Origin: Adiantum capillus-veneris
Lineage: Eukaryota > Streptophyta > Polypodiopsida > Polypodiales > Pteridaceae
DNA length: 64,000 nt
Direction of reading: 5' to 3'
Assembly: GCA_014529385.2 (NCBI GenBank)
Contig: CM043969.1
Location: forward strand, 75,128,676-75,192,675
Shown: piece by piece, positions 1 to 10,250 of the stretch
How the letters are laid out: each line of letters begins with the position of its first letter
How positions within the stretch are numbered: position 1 is the stretch's first letter
Translations under genes and position numbers: made by a program
The notes under the pieces: generated by a model
Seen by the model: the letters and a program-made list of their open reading frames with translations, nothing else
Databases searched by the model: none
What the model was told of the DNA's origin: nothing

Positions 1-1182
1 CCCGTTTTGGAACAAGCAGCTACAAATCCTTGAGCTAATGTGTTCAAGTCCATGTTGACCTTGGTGGAATGTTTTGGAACCATGTCAATGCTTTTCCTTC
101 TAATGTCATTCCAAACCCCTCGAATTGAGTATAGAAATTGAATATACGTTTCGCTCTTAGCACTTGCTTAAATCTTGCTAAGTGGTTGTATGGATCCCCT
201 GATCCACTGTATTTTTTGACCCATTTCTAAAAATCAGCTGGCCTGACGCGTCTGTTTGGTTCAACTCCCGGTCTCCTAGCAGTTGGTCCTATTATGAGTC
301 CTTCAAACCAGTCTATTGGAAATAGTGACTCATGTAGCACTGGATTGCCATTAGTGTCACCTGGTTTTCTACGTGATGAGGTGGTTTTTGGTTTCTTGGA
401 ATTGTTTCTGGTCCTTGTCCCAATATCCAATCCCTTATGGAATACCCTTGGTATTTGGTTTGTTCTACCTCCTTAGGAGTCATCATAACAAAGTTGTTGT
501 TATAGCAATCCCTAAACAGGTAGGTTGGTAGATCTGCTGATCCCTTATCTTTGATCTTGAAAATATAGATGATCTTCATGGGTGTTAGTTGTCCTAATTT
601 GGCATGCGAAGTCCACAGAAGATCTTTTATGTTTCTATCTTTCCAACAATAGACTCCGATCCTAGGACTATCCGTACTAAGCCGTTTCAAAGGCTTCAAA
701 TCTACTTGATCATATCCTTCGAATTCTAAAGTTGGTTGTTGACATATCTGAGATTATGGTATTACCTTCTAACCCCTATTTGTCTATCACATCACGGTTT
801 TCGACCTATACATACTGAGTTCCATTTCTGTCCATATATATTTTTCCTTGTTTGTTTGCCCTAATCTCTTCTTAAAACTCAATACCATGGTCATGAATGC
901 GAATAGCATACTCCTCCTCGTTAGGGTCCAGGTAAACCTGAGCTCCATGACGGTTAGTCTTATAAAAAGAGAGTATATGCTTATAGCGCATTGTCGTTCC
1001 AGTTCCCAAGTGAGTCGAGTAAGAAGATATTCAGATGTTGAATCTAATAAAGTGTCTGAAACTTCTTCAAGAATTGTGTGCAAGGAATTGCTTTGATTCA
1101 CGTTTTTTTTTGTGGATACTCTACTGGAGGTTTCTCTGAGTATGCCCTGATTTCCTAGTACACAACCAAATCTAAGGTTCAT
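1..1182 (-). pseudogene. Ty3/gypsy gag remnant (family B copy 1)
   Basis: Degenerate capsid (gag) region read on the minus strand, split over several frames (pieces at 787-1182, 313-699, 227-430 and 1-230). The clearest part is 1-230, which reads YNHLARFKQVLRAK then FEGFGMTLEGKALTWFQ, typical of the retrotransposon gag domain that packs element RNA into virus-like particles. An in-frame stop follows RPADF, and another follows the WFQ segment. Bases 2-42 are nearly identical to about 56424-56464 in the complete-length copy at 48031-58110, where the gag reading simply continues, so both belong to one family. The element runs off the left edge of the window, and no functional product is expected. 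Confidence 0.72.
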
Positions 1183-3117
1183 ATAGACTTATGAAGCCCT
1201 AGATAGGGTACTTACCTTTGAATTGACTTGTTGTCAATTTTCACTTCATTCGATTACAACCTTTTGTCAAGCTACTGATTCCTCGTCTACAACCTGATTC
1301 CTATACAAATTTGATCAAGTTAGCTATTCTTCTATAAAGACCATAAGAGTTTGCTATTTGTCATGATTGGGCTATGTGTATCACTTCAAATCGAGCTATG
1401 GGAGTCAGCAATTGACTTTTGGATTCGACCTTAGCAAAAAATCAAAGGATTAATCTGCAACCTAGAAACTGAGTGAACATATACCAATCTGGATCCGATT
1501 GAACCCAAAATTGCTCGGTGGCTTTGTAATATGCTGCTCTAACACTTTACAAGTTCAAAAGTCAAAATTGATGTCCCTGGGTAGTAGTAGTAAATAATCA
1601 TGATTATTTACTTTTGTTATTTTTTGTACTTTTTGGATTGGTTTGGCAAGTATACAACTTGTTAAACTTCCTGGACAAGTTTCAACAAGTTTGGACAAAA
1701 TTTGATCAAGTTTATCAACTGTTTTGTGTCCGTAGACTTTGATCTCAAGAATCTGGCTTAAGTCTCACTTTTGTGATTCAATTTTCACCAAAATTGATTT
1801 ATGGGGTCTCCTTGACATGCTTGACCTTGTGGTGTACTCAAATTTGCAAAATTATCAAGTTTTGAAGCAGATATAAATAATCGCAATTATTTACTCTAGT
1901 TAATTTTTTGTCACTTTTTGTCCCAACTTTGACACAGATCTGTTAAGCACCTCAAGTTAAGGTCACTAACCAAGTTTGAAAAATTTTTTGTCCGCAGACT
2001 AACTTTGCAAATTTCGTCACAATTTTCAATCCAGTGATCCAAATCTTACCAAATTCGGTTTGTGGGTTTATTATAACATGGTAAAACTAGTGGTATGCTG
2101 ACTTGGTCAAAAAAGTTAAAAAAATGGGATAGATATAAATAATCGCGATTATTTACAACTGACAACTTTTTGCATCTTTTTGATCAACTGAGCATGTACA
2201 CATGTTTATCATATCAATATAATCATATGAATCAATTTTCAACAAGTTTGGACAATTTTTTTCCCAATTTACACTCAAGATTCAAAAAGTCATTACAAAC
2301 TTTAGTATTTACCCAGTTTCTTGTCAGTTTGGTGATCCAAATCTTTTGTGCCTTTACAAAAGCTGTTTGTACACATGCAATGAGTAAATGATATGAACCT
2401 TGGTCAAATCTGAGCTAAACGTTAATAATCGTGATTATTAACTTCAGGTTTGAAATGAACACTTTTTGCAATTTTTTCAAAGATAATCTTTACATGAGTT
2501 ATTTTAAGCCTATGAATCAAATCAAAACTTAATTTCGCCTAAAATGTCAAGAAAAAGTAAATAATCTGAGTTTTGGCCAACTCTTAAAATTTTTACTTCG
2601 AAGTGTCCTTGAGCTTAACAACTGGTTCATACAACTTTTAAGCTTACTCTCCAGTTGGATTAAGTGGTTTCGAGTCTTTTCATGCTATTTCTAGCCGTAG
2701 ATCTGAAATTCTGCAACTTCCAATAACAACTCACACTTGATTCTTTGAGAGAGAGAAATGTTCTGAAATCCACCTCGGATCTTTACATTACTCCTAGATT
2801 CTCATGCAATGGAGTTGTGGAAAGTACCACAAACACTCGTTTTCTTGTCTTTTATGGTTTTCTAAGCATTGATCTTAAGACTTGTCTCGTCTATCAATCA
2901 TCCTCAAAATCCTAATCTATTTTTACAATCCTACAATCCTAAAGACACTCAGCAAAAACAATTACTTCCAAGCTAGGTACCTCTACATAGTAAAAGACGA
3001 TAATCTTAAGCTATGCAATTTCTAAAAGAAGGTTTGGAACTCTAAGAGATTCTAGAGGAAGTTAAAGGATAACTTCACAAGACACTCGTGTTTTTTTTCT
3101 AATTTAGGACTCTTTGA
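1183..3117 (-). other. Untranslated leader of family B copy 1, with palindromic repeats
   Basis: AT-rich region between PBS and gag with no credible ORF. It holds diverged repeats of about 265-290 bp, each with a palindrome: 1589-1612 (perfect, 24 bp), 1874-1893 (one mismatch), 2136-2155 (perfect, 20 bp), 2421-2442 (one mismatch), and a half-site at 2557-2566. Each palindrome is followed by a T-rich block resembling TTTTTTGTCACTTTTTG. The part from about 2350 to 3117 aligns by eye with 56464-57250 in copy 2, confirming that it is element leader and not host DNA. Confidence 0.6.
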
Positions 3118-3137
3118 TACCCGATAGCGGCGCCAAA
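3118..3137 (-). other. Primer binding site, family B copy 1
   Basis: Directly next to the LTR, the minus strand reads TTTGGCGCCGCTATCGGG. This resembles the TGGCGCCGTTGCCGGGGA type of primer binding site used by many plant gypsy elements, usually assigned to tRNA-Asp. A tRNA primer would anneal here to start minus-strand DNA synthesis. The tRNA identity was not checked. Confidence 0.7.
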
Positions 3138-3850
3138 TGTGGGACGCATGTCTAACCTCACCATCCTATCTTATTGCAGTATTAGCGAGAACCACGATCA
3201 AATTGTCAATCTATTGGATGAAGCTGACTTGACTAGTGCATAGAGGCTACAAAGAGGTTGTCAATCTCTCGGAAAACAACTAACAAATCGCATCTAACTC
3301 AAGCTACACTCAAGTGACTGAAATCACCAAAAGCCAATTATTGTTCATCGGCAAACAAATCACATCCGTTACAGCATCTAATGACATCCAAACGTAACGA
3401 AACTTCTAGGACATGTTTATAAGACCTAAGCACACATGCTTATGGTCTCAAACCCCACTTTACGTCAAGTTCCAAAATCAAAATTATTAGCAGCAATGGA
3501 TTTTGGATCTAGTCGTTTTCGATCCAGAATGCATTCAGGCCGCGGGTCGGTGATGTCAAAAGCTACGAAATACTATGATCTGTTTACATCAATGTGTAGA
3601 GCTCCTACCTGCGATTGTAATGCAACAAACACAACCGCAATGTGATAATCGGAGAGGGAGTAGGAAGCGCGAGAAGGAGAGGAGTGAGCGTTGTTAGCTC
3701 ACGCTGTGTATTTCCTTATCCAAAACTTAAAAATAACTTACAAAAATTGGCTTTTATACCTTAGTCAAGGTTTTTGGTGGTCAAAACTAATAATCTGGGA
3801 GTGCTACCAAAGATGGGTAATGACAGGTTGATACAATCTGGAAGCTTGTA
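3138..3850 (-). mobile_element. Family B LTR, copy 1 (truncated)
   Basis: On the plus strand it starts TGTGGGACGCATGTC and matches the LTRs at 48031-48949 and 57271-58110 until position 3850. The roughly 125 bp that should carry the LTR start (CCCCGGCTCATTAAT onward) are missing. Beyond 3850 the sequence is family A-related. I did not find the missing piece on the far side of the family A element near 8622, so this is a truncation and not a simple nested insertion. Confidence 0.8.
3751..3758 (-). promoter_or_regulatory. TATA box in family B LTR copy 1
   Basis: The minus strand reads GGTATAAAAGCC. The same element is kept in both other LTRs (48722-48729 and 57880-57887), so it is the likely core promoter of the family B LTR. 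Confidence 0.6.
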
Positions 3851-3855
3851 ACCAG

Positions 3856-4000
3856 CTTAACCAATATTGTAGCTTGTTCTCCCATGGTACTTTCCTATAT
3901 TAAATGATCAGTTTAACATGAGAAAACCATTTAGGAGAATTAGATATTAGTTATTATGACATTACCTTTCTCTTGAAATCATAGTCGTCCTCTACTATGG
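3856..4000 (+). mobile_element. Family A LTR-start fragment in opposite orientation
   Basis: The sequence with ATTAAATGATCAGTTTAACA and TTAGATATTAG matches, in plus orientation, the sense start of the family A LTR found on the minus strand at about 60820-60941. The coding region next to it (4328-8622) is on the minus strand, so this block cannot be the element's normal 3' LTR. It is an inverted piece or belongs to another copy. Confidence 0.5.
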
Positions 4001-4050
4001 GATAGACAAGATAAAGCCTATTCATTAGTCCTTTTTCTAACTGGTAGAGA

Positions 4051-4136
4051 ATCCATATCTTACCCTACGACGTTGTTCCAAAATGGATGACTAATCCATA
4101 TCTTACCCTATGATGTTGTTCCAAAATGGATGACTA
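4051..4136. repeat. 43-bp tandem duplication
   Basis: Two adjacent copies starting ATCCATATCTTACCCTA (4051 and 4094) differ at only two or three positions. It lies between the LTR-like block and the chromodomain of family A copy 1. Confidence 0.8.
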
Positions 4137-4327
4137 ATCCATTTGGCGCTTGAGAGCTTAAGCTGCGGCAAGCATATCTGCACATTAGTCCTATTAATCT
4201 TCCATAGTAGAGTGACAGGCTCTACACAAACTTGATTCTAAGCATGCATACTACTTAACATTTGTGTACAATAAAGAAAAGAGAGTCTTATATGACAAAA
4301 ACTTTGTTCATTTTAAACATTTATACA

Positions 4328-4783
4328 TTTTCTTACTCTAGGGAAGCATTGTAAGCATTGCCCAGGTTTAGGTTATCCTTTAATTGCATGCCTTGCATCC
4401 ATATAGCATCTTCAAAAGGATAATTCTTAAACTTAATAAGATATCATTGGATAGTCTTATCACCTCTTAATACCTTGACTTCATGGTCGGGAAATGGACT
4501 CGGGTTGCAACACCTCTTCTTGGTCCTCGATCTCCGGTGAATCTTCAATAGTTGGTTCATGAGGTGGCTCTCCTTTGTAAGGCTTTAGTAGGTTCACATG
4601 AAAAGCATTGTGTATGATCCAATGAATAGGCAACTTGAGTTCATAGGCCATCTCATTGATTGATCTAAGAATTTGGAAGATACCATAGTATCTTTTTTTT
4701 AACTTAGCATAGTACTTTTGGTGTCCCATAGGATTCTTGCCCGTCGTGTGTCTTGTTAATTGAACCTTGGAAAATTTAAGCAA
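4328..4783 (-). pseudogene. Integrase C-terminus and chromodomain (family A copy 1)
   Basis: The minus-strand ORF at 4481-4783 carries the GPY/F-like end of integrase (LKFSKVQLTRHTTGKNP, then YGIFQILRSINEMAYELKLP, then HNAFHVNLLKP). Shifting frame after about 4480 gives YLIKFKNYPFEDAIWMQ, the signature of a retroelement chromodomain. This places family A among chromoviruses, whose chromodomain steers integration by binding marked histones. A frameshift separates the two parts, and a stop codon (TGA) precedes YLIKF. Confidence 0.8.
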
Positions 4784-5932
4784 GACCAGTCATTTTCTTT
4801 AGCATATTAGCAACATCCTTTTTCCTTTGTTTTGAGATAGAGTAACATCCTTAATATTTTGGAAAGATTCTTGTAGGTCTCGGCTATACTCATGTGTAGT
4901 GAAGATCTTCCCGTGTATCTTAAGTAGTAGGGGACTTTTGGATCTTCCCGTGTATCTTAAGTAGTATGTACAGTTTCATTGTAGGCATACTCCACTAAGG
5001 GTACGTACTTCTCCCATTGGGACCTTTGATCTACTTCCGTTACGTAGGCTTTTAGTAGATCAAAAATTGTTAGGTTAGCTATTTCACTTTGGCCATCCGT
5101 TTGCGGGTGATAGGCCAAAGAGAAGTTTAGCGTTGTCCCTAAATTCTCAAAGAGACCCTTCTAAAAATTATTGGTCATTCTAGGATCTCTATCCGACAAT
5201 ATGAACATCGGCAAGCCATGGTACTTGAAGATTTGTGATATAAAGAGGGTTGCCATTTGATGGGCTTTGCTAGTCTCTTTGACATGTATAAAATGAGCTT
5301 GTTTGTTTGTTGAACTTGTCTACTATCGTCCATATTCTCATATTCCCATGGATAGACTCAGGCAATCCAAAGATAAAACCCATGGATATTCTCTTCCATG
5401 GTGAATTAGGGATTGGCAAAGGTTGTAGCAATCCAGATTGCTTCCCTCTATCAAACTTCGTCTTTTGGTTTCCATTTGATGGGCTTTGATAGTCTTTTTG
5501 ACTAGTATAAATTGAGCTTGTTTGTTTGCTGAACCTGTCTACTATCATCCATATTCCCGTATTCCCATGGATAGACTTAGGCAATCCAAAGATAAAATCC
5601 ATGGATATGCTCTCCCATGGTGAATTAGGGATTGGAAAAGGTTGAAGCAATCCAGGTTGCTTCCCTCTATCAAACTTCGTCTTTTGGCATACCACACATT
5701 TAGAAACATACTCTTGTGTGTTTGCTTTCATGGTAGGCCAATAGAAATATGTTTCAATCCCTTTTATGGTAGATTGAATCCCTCTATGCCCTGCATAAGG
5801 AGGAGCATGAGATTTATACATTACTTTCTCACGTATTGAATTGGTAACGCATAGTCTATTGCCATAGAGAAGATAACCATCTTGTAGGGTAAATGGTTCC
5901 TCTTTCTTCCCTGATGCAAGGGCTGAAATCAC
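4784..5932 (-). pseudogene. Integrase core with internal duplication (family A copy 1)
   Basis: The HHCC zinc-binding region (HAPPYAGHRGIQ, then CVVCQKTKF) lies at about 5690-5830. It is followed by the catalytic core start (SPWESISMDFIFGLPKS). The segment QKTKFDRGK..IVDRFSKQT occurs twice in tandem; the second repeat has SMGFIF where the catalytic Asp should be. Downstream, 4980-5180 still encodes the YHPQTDGQSE region in a broken frame. The integrase would join element DNA to the chromosome; this copy cannot be active. Confidence 0.82.
5253..5690. repeat. About 219-bp tandem duplication inside integrase
   Basis: Copies at about 5253-5471 and 5472-5690 share TTTGATGGGCTTTG, GAGCTTGTTTGTTTG and CTTCCCTCTATCAAACTTCG at a constant offset of 219-220 bp. 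The corresponding region of family A copy 2 (17275-17475) is single, so the duplication arose within this copy. Confidence 0.85.
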
Positions 5933-5939
5933 ATCTCTA

Positions 5940-6990
5940 AATCAAGATCAATAGCGTACTCATCTATCATAGAAGATAGATCATTGTGAGTTGCTACGGA
6001 AATCGCATTCACTCTCGGTCGTCTTGAGAGTGCATTGGCTACTTGTATGCTTGACATCAATGTGAGCAATATGAAAATGAAATTGTGAAAGGAAATTTGT
6101 CCACCTCATTTGTTTGTTAGAGAGCTTGGTCTGCGTCATGAAGTACTTAAGGCTTTGGTGAACCGTTTGCAGAATGAAAGGAGTCCCCAATAAATAGTGC
6201 TTCCATGAGTCTAAGGCATGTAGAACTGCGAGGAGTTCCTTTTCATATATGCCTAAAAATTGCTCAATAGGGTTGAGCCTTTGACTTCATAGGCTATGGA
6301 ATGCCCTTCTTGGAGCAAGACAGCTCCAAGGCAATCATCACAAGCGTCACATTGGACCTCAAATGGCTTTGAAAGATCCGACAGTGTAAGCACAGTCTGA
6401 GAGATAAGCTTTTCAAAAGCATTGTTCTCCTTGGTAGACCATATACCTAACATTTTTCTTTGTTAGGTCATGTAATGGTCCTGCTATTAGTGAGAACTTT
6501 TCTATGAAGCATCTATAATATGTAAACATACCTATAAAGCTTCTTAGTTCATGAAGATTCCTTGGATTAGGCCATCCTTTTATTACCTGTAGCTTTAATG
6601 GATCCATTTGGATGCCATCTTGAGAGATAATGTGACCTAAATACTGAATCTCTTGTAAGAAAAACTCACTTTTCTTTCGATTAATAAAAAATTTATTCTC
6701 TCTTAAGACTTGAAATATTACCTGGAGGTGTTACTTGTGTTTGTCTAGTGAATTAGAGTAGATGATAATATCATCAAACAACACTCTAGTAAAGGTTCGG
6801 TGAGGCTTGAATAGCTTCTCCGTCAATCGGTTGAATGTGGCTGGTGCATTGGTCAAGTCAAAACGCATGACAATGTATTCGTAAAGATTAAACTGAGTGT
6901 GCAATGCGGTCTTTACAATGTCTTGATCAACTATTCTTATTTGATGGTAGCCATTTTTTAGGTTCATGTTGAGAATCTTTAACAACAATC
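5940..6990 (-). pseudogene. Reverse transcriptase and RNase H (family A copy 1)
   Basis: Several frame pieces in the expected order on the minus strand. 6731-6988 has NGYHQIRIVDQDIVKTA and the active-site-like VLFDDIIIY. 6413-6607 has the connection region WPNPRNLHELRSFIGM. 6253-6453 has the RNase H start LSKPFEVQCDACDDCLGAVL. 5981-6190 has the RNase H end HQSLKYFMTQTKLSNKQMRW. Against copy 2, the N-terminal RT part (PPYR..VDYRALN) is missing between 6970 and 6990, so about 500 bp of RT was deleted. Confidence 0.82.
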
Positions 6991-6999
6991 ATGTACACG

Positions 7000-7420
7000 A
7001 AAATAGAGCTCTTTATTAACTTATTGAAAGCTTGCGTATGTACAATGGGTATGGTGTTACCGATGTCCTTAAGCATCTATGTATATAAATTTTTTCCTAA
7101 ACCTAAAGTAGATTCTCTTTCAGGGAATTTAACATTGGCAACCATGCAATCAAACCATGGTGCCCCTAGGATAACATCCTCATGCTTGAGAGGAGATATA
7201 AAGAAGTCCTCTTTGTCCACATAACTTTGGACATGGAGTCTCAATTTTCCAATTAAGGGAGCGACTAAAGCTTCTTGCCCCTTGAAAGCACCAGCTGCGG
7301 GTAGGATATCTCCCATCTCATAGGGTTGGATGCCTAGCTTGGTGGCCAACTATGTGGATATGAAATTGTGAGTAGAACCAGGGTCAAAGAGAATAAAAGC
7401 ATCATGTTCTCTTACCTTTC
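7000..7420 (-). pseudogene. Retropepsin-like protease region (family A copy 1)
   Basis: The minus strand reads FILFDPGSTHNFIS, the DxG active-site motif of a gypsy protease with Pro in the second position. Then come LGIQPYEMGDILPA and APWFDCMVANVKFPER. The ORF is interrupted near 7350. The protease would cut the Gag-Pol polyprotein. Confidence 0.75.
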
Positions 7421-7518
7421 CCCAAGCATGGCATAGAGGAGATCCTTTGTGGTGATCTTCCTCTTCTTGGATTTCAAGCAAGGTAGCTCTAGGAGGCTCA
7501 TGGTGGGTGTTCGTTTGG

Positions 7519-7565
7519 GGACAAGAGCGGTACACATGCCCTTGCTTATCGCATTTGAAACAACG
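7519..7565 (-). other. CCHC zinc knuckle of gag (family A copy 1)
   Basis: The minus strand encodes CFKCDKQGHVYRSC, a complete C-x2-C-x4-H-x4-C nucleic-acid-binding knuckle at the end of gag. Confidence 0.85.
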
Positions 7566-8622
7566 GTTATCCTTGTGATAACACTCAAGCTCTTCAGGAG
7601 AGAGTTTGTTCTTGCTTTTGTAAACTCCCTTCTCCTTAGCTTTGTTGTTATTGGAGAGAGTTTGTTTTTGCCTTTGTAAACTCCCTTCTCCTTAGCTTTT
7701 CAAGAGATAGTTTGTTTTTACCTTTGTAAACTCCCTTCTCCTTAGATTTGTTGTTATTGGAATTGCTCTTAGGAGACTTTTGGACATTGTCCTTCCCTTT
7801 AGGCTCATTGGAACCCTTGTTTCTCATGGGCTTAAGATTTCTCTTAGCCCCTGTTTGGAAATTGATTAGTGAAGCCACCATGGTATGGTGTATGATCGTA
7901 GATATGGTGGGTGGCCTTTGGGAGTTGACATACTCCGCCATTTCTTCAGTTAAGTCCGCACAAAATTGTTGTTTTTGCTTTCCAAAATCCATCTTTTTTA
8001 AGACAGTTGCTTTCAGATGTAAGTCCCAAAACTTGTCTACATATTTATGAATGGATTCGTAGGGAGAGAGCTTCAAGCTTCGCTATTCGGTGAGTACTTT
8101 GTCTTTGGCATCGGTGGCCAAAAACTGCTTCATAATGGAAGCTCTTAAAGCTTTCCATGTTCATGGAGCTTCAATGTTTTCCCGTAGGCTAGACCACTAT
8201 TGCCTAGCTGACTTTTGAAAATGCATAGCTACATGGTGTCGACAGCTTAGAGGACTCCATGAAGCCCTCATCTATAAACGTCGCATCGAATTGTTAGATG
8301 AGAGCCAAGACTTTGTCCGTAGCACCAAAGGTGCCATCATAGATAAGGAAAGAGATGCTCTTTTCTCCCTCTTTGAACTTCTTGAGCTTGGATGATCTCT
8401 TCCATGTGGCATAGGATTTCCTATGGCCCTCTTCTTTTTTATGATTCAAAAGTTGCACCATTGCTTTCTTCAGAAGATGAAGAATTTGAGGAAGGTGGAG
8501 AAGAGGGTGACCTCTTTCTCGCCTTTTTCTTGCCTTGGTCCTCCTTGTGTCCACCATCACTTTCTTCATAAGAGGAAGAGGATGAAGAATATGGAGAAAT
8601 GGGTGACCTCTTTCTCTTCTCT
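7566..8622 (-). pseudogene. gag (family A copy 1), N-terminally truncated
   Basis: The gag body is visible at 8294-8569 (YATWKRSSKLKKFKEGEKSI, YDGTFGATDKVLALI) and 7648-8076 (KLSPYESIHKYVDKFWDLHL, FCADLTEEMAEYVNSQRP). A lysine-rich tail follows, with a short repeated stretch (EFTKAKTNSL; DNA repeats near 7600-7745). The intact N-terminus seen in copy 3 (MADNNQESRMNIDSVDFA) is absent. Homology stops at about 8622, where unrelated DNA begins. Confidence 0.8.
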
Positions 8623-9562
8623 TGTTTTATACCCGGGGATTCACTATTAGTAATGGGGGGATGTCACTTGCGTGCATCAAAATTAGAGAAATCCCCTTAT
8701 GTACGGTATCTTACTTGCTAACCTACCCCCCTACATACGGACAAGATACGCATGTTCTCGCAATGAGCCATCCCCCCTCATACGGATTTCGTACAGAATG
8801 TAATGACCCACTATTTTATGTATACTAGTAACATAACAATTTTAGAAGCACGTGCTTTTGCAAAAATACATATTGTACTGCAAATGAACAGAAGTGTACA
8901 TTGTAGTATGTTTTCATTTGCAATAGATGTTAAGAGAAAAAACTATAAAAAGCAACAAATATAATGAACACTAAATTAAAACAAACCGACCGTCTCAATG
9001 TAATTTTGTCAAAAAACAAATAGCATTTGCCTTGTAAACTGGTACAAATCTCAATTTGAAAACATATGATACTAGCCACCTACTTAGTAGGCTTCCCACA
9101 TGGGATTTAAAGCACACATATGAAATGAATTGTTCTCTAAATAACAAATAATGCATACTCTTAAACAACCATGAAAAACTTCACTCATCAAATAAAAAAC
9201 AACCCATTAAAAGATTAATCTTTTTGAACAAAAACAATTATCTGTGATATGAATGCACGTCTATGCTTAAGCAAAATGCAACTTTTAAAAAAGCACCATA
9301 TGTATTTAATTTTGAGTTTGTACATAAAATATAAATCTTAAAATTTTTGCAAGAGTGTCCTTTGTACAGAGACCTCTTTCTTAAAAAAATCAGTATACCC
9401 TTTTCTTGGGCTCCCACATGGGATTTTCATCACATAATTTCTTTTTCCAAAAAAATTGTCCACCTCATCTTGGGCTCCCACTTGGATTTAAGGATTATCT
9501 TACACGTTAAAATCAAACACATTTTCAATAGAATCAAAGTAATCTAACTTCAAAGTGGTGGT
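8623..9562. other. Intergenic, no gene recognised
   Basis: AT-rich sequence without a credible ORF. A short phrase (GGGCTCCCACATGGGATTT and variants) recurs at about 9095, 9407 and 9472. Confidence 0.5.
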
Positions 9563-10250
9563 ATGACACATAAACCCAAGGTATGCTAGACGTGTCTTGG
9601 CAAGAAACTATAGCTCAAGATAACACACCCGATCAAGCCATATGATCGTGTGGGAAATTGAGACTATAGAATTTGTAACTACATGTAAAAGAAACTAACG
9701 ATATTAAAATCTTTAACGCTTTTTATCGTAAAAAGAGGCACAACTACACATTTGGTAAGAATGGATAGCTCAAGAGACACGCTCAAGCCATATGGATAGC
9801 TAGAAGAACTGAAGGTAAAAATCAATAGCTCAAGATGGCACACCCAGTCAAGCCATATGACCATGTGAAAAATTGAGACTATATTTGTAACTATACAAAA
9901 TAAAGACATTGTGTATGCGTGACACATAGACCCAAGGTATGCTAAACTTGTTGAGCCATATGGATAGCTAGAAGAACTGAAGGTAAAAATCGGTAGCTCA
10001 AGATGGCACACCCGATCAAGCCATATGACCATGTGAAAAATTGAGACTATATTTGTAATTATATACAAAATAAAAACATTGTGTATGTGTGACACATAGA
10101 CCCAAGGTATGCTAGACGTGTCTTAGCAAGAAACTATAGCTCAAGATAGCACACCCGATCAAGCCATATGACCATGTGGAAAATTTCGACTATAGAATTT
10201 GTAACTACATGTAAAAGAAACTAACGATCTTAAAATCTTTAACGCTATGA
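9563..10250. repeat. Nested direct repeats
   Basis: A block beginning GACACATA(A/G)ACCCAAGGTATG occurs at 9563, 9918 and 10090. The first and last copies continue almost identically for about 155 bp to CTTTAACGCT. Between them, a second block (GCCATATGGATAGCTAGAAG onward, about 170 bp) is itself tandemly duplicated at about 9776 and 9955. All copies contain CACACCC(A/G)(G/A)TCAAGCCATATGA. Confidence 0.8.

Noticed and set aside
9563-10250. Possible CRISPR-like array
   Set aside because: Repeats are long, nested and irregular with no short repeat/unique spacer alternation, in a eukaryotic sequence.
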